From NCBI GenBank assembly GCA_009908915.1, contig JAAAOJ010000058.1, forward strand, positions 1-34,788: a stretch of DNA of 34,788 bases, in the 5' to 3' direction. The DNA comes from Planctomycetota bacterium (lineage in GTDB: Bacteria > Planctomycetota > Phycisphaerae > SM23-33). Below the pieces are notes generated by a model that saw only the letters and a list, made by a program, of their open reading frames with translations, did not search any database and had not been told where the DNA came from. Each line of letters starts with the position of its first letter. Positions within the stretch are counted from its first letter, which is position 1. The translations under genes and the position numbers were made by a program. This document shows, piece after piece, positions 33,278 to 34,788 of the stretch.

Positions 33278-34735
33278 ATGGCCTGCCTCATCTCCAAATC
33301 CACCGGCGTCTACCGCCCTCGCCAGCCCCTCGAATCCGACTTTCACCGCCTTGTACGACAGCACTGGGACGAGTTCCGCGCCGTCTACGCCGATCGCTAC
33401 ACCCGCAAGATCGGCCATTGGCGACCGGTCTACGACAAAGCCGCCCGGCACTTCCTCAAATGCGGCGATCTCAAATATGGTTTTGCCCGCGTCCGCTGTC
33501 CCGACTGCCGCCACGAGTTCTTTGTCGCCTTTTCATGCAAGCAGCGATGCATCTGCCCGAGCTGCTCACAGAAACGCACCATCCTCTTTGGCCTCCACGT
33601 CTCCGAGGGCGTCTGCCTCGACGTCCCTCATCGTCAATTCGTCTGGACCGTCCCCAAGCGCCTGCGTATCTTCTTTCGCTACCACCGAGATCTCCTCCGC
33701 GAGCTGCCCCGCCTGGCATGGCAAACGATCCAGACCGTCTACCGCGCCCTGCTGGGCGACGAAGCCACCATCCCCGGCGGTGTTTTTGCCATACAGACCT
33801 TCGGGCAACTGCTTCACTTCCACCCGCACATCCACGCCCTCGTTACCGACGGGGCGTTCACCCCCAGCGGCCGCTTTCTCCATCTCCCCGTCAACCTCGG
33901 CCACGAGCCCTTCCTCAAGCTCTGGGAAAACGCCGTATTCTCCCTGCTTCTGGGCGCAGGACGCATCGAGCCCGCCTTGGTCTCCCAGATGCGATCCTGG
34001 CGTCATAGCGGCTTCAGCGTGGACCGCAGCGTCCGCCTTCGCGCCGGTGACCGCAATGGTATTCAGCGTCTGGCGGAATACATGGCTCGCAGCCCGTTCA
34101 GTCTCGCCAGGCTCGTGAAAATAACACCTACAGGCCATGTCGTCTATCGCGCGGAAAAGCACACACCGCAACGCTTCCCCATTCCTACCAGCGAAGTACT
34201 TGCCCCCGGCCCGGCCCGAAACTTCCATATCTTCAAACCGCTCGATTTCCTGGCGCAGATCGTCCAGCATATTCCTGACAAAGGCGAGCACCTCATCCGC
34301 TATTACGGCCACTACTCCAACAAGGCCAGAGGCATCCGCGCCAAGCGGATTGCCGAGACCGCCGACGGCTCTCCATCGTCGAAGCATGCCAAGCCAAACC
34401 CCGCCCGACTCGACCACCGCCGCTGGGCCATGCTTATCCAGCAGATGTACCATGTCGATCCGCTCCTGTGCCCCAAGTGCGGCGGGACCATGAAGATCAT
34501 CGCCTTCATCGAGGCCAATCAGGGCAACGTAATCCGGAAAATCCTCCAGCACTGTGGCCTGTGGGACTTTTGTGAAAAACCCGCACCCCGGCCGCCGCCC
34601 AAACCGCAGACCCCACGGCGGAAAGAAAGCTTCCCGCTCTTCCATGCGGCCTTACCCGAAAATGCAGGGCAGGTCGATCCCGATTTCCTCGAACACCTGC
34701 GTTACGTGCGGTTTAGCCAATTATGCGGCATGTGA
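33278..34735 (+). mobile_element. IS91-family transposase
   Basis: IS91 elements move by rolling-circle transposition using an HUH-type enzyme. The 485-residue protein has an N-terminal zinc-binding domain (Cys74, Cys77, Cys87, Cys91, Cys93, Cys96), the histidine cluster HFHPHIH at 180-186, a likely nucleophile tyrosine in EYMARSP (Tyr268; IS91 itself has a pair, and only one is obvious here), the family's YYGHYSNKARG segment near residue 342, and a C-terminal CPKCGG. AAGGGGA precedes the ATG. The frame is intact. The element's ends (oriIS, terIS) could not be located with confidence. Its right end is within about 50 bp of the window edge or beyond. Confidence 0.92.
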
Positions 34736-34788
34736 AAGTGCATAGGAAACGGTTTCCAGAATATAGCGAACTCGGGCCGTAAGGGTCG

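Overview
The window is high-GC bacterial chromosome. Codon usage and gene content suggest Planctomycetota, probably a Phycisphaerae-like lineage. The pointers are a DUF3160 secreted protein, remnants of GxxExxY and GIY-YIG genes with their characteristic flanking repeats, a broken integrase beside a tRNA, and many solitary housekeeping genes outside their usual operons. This placement is inference; there is no rRNA or other marker here to settle it.

Layout. (1) Positions 1-3020 are accessory and decaying: the tail of a GxxExxY-like gene, a truncated SIR2-like gene, a 135-bp repeat present twice, a 126-bp palindrome-ended insertion splitting the first copy, two unknown membrane-anchored proteins, an attC-like palindrome, and a LOG-family pseudogene cut off at the second repeat copy. 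(2) Positions 3178-16147 are mostly single housekeeping genes: DUF3160 protein, hisI, a trkH-trkA potassium uptake pair, dnaK, a candidate structured RNA, a SAM hydroxide adenosyltransferase (minus), pcm, a LysM lipoprotein and recG. (3) Positions 16466-22358 hold a tight four-gene operon: an MttB-superfamily methyltransferase without pyrrolysine, a SAM-dependent methyltransferase with a long C-terminal extension, an asparagine-synthetase homologue whose glutaminase site is destroyed, and a second asparagine synthetase with an intact glutaminase site. I do not recognise this combination; it is the best candidate for an undescribed pathway. (4) Positions 22517-31392 are all on the minus strand: a Na/Pi cotransporter with a PhoU-like tail, gpsA, a GxxExxY pseudogene, a small lipoprotein, lysA, and an overlapping htrA-like protease/glycerate kinase pair. 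(5) Positions 31393-34788 are again accessory: an integrase remnant, tRNA-Leu(CAA), a GIY-YIG pseudogene and an IS91-family transposase with a strong promoter.

How the genes fit together. TrkH and TrkA form one potassium transporter. The LysM lipoprotein gene is 4 bp upstream of recG. In the four-gene operon the two AsnB-type enzymes would each activate a carboxylate with ATP. The second can use glutamine-derived ammonia. The first must use another amine or an outside ammonia source. The two methyltransferases point to a methylated or quaternary-amine substrate. The product cannot be read from the sequence.
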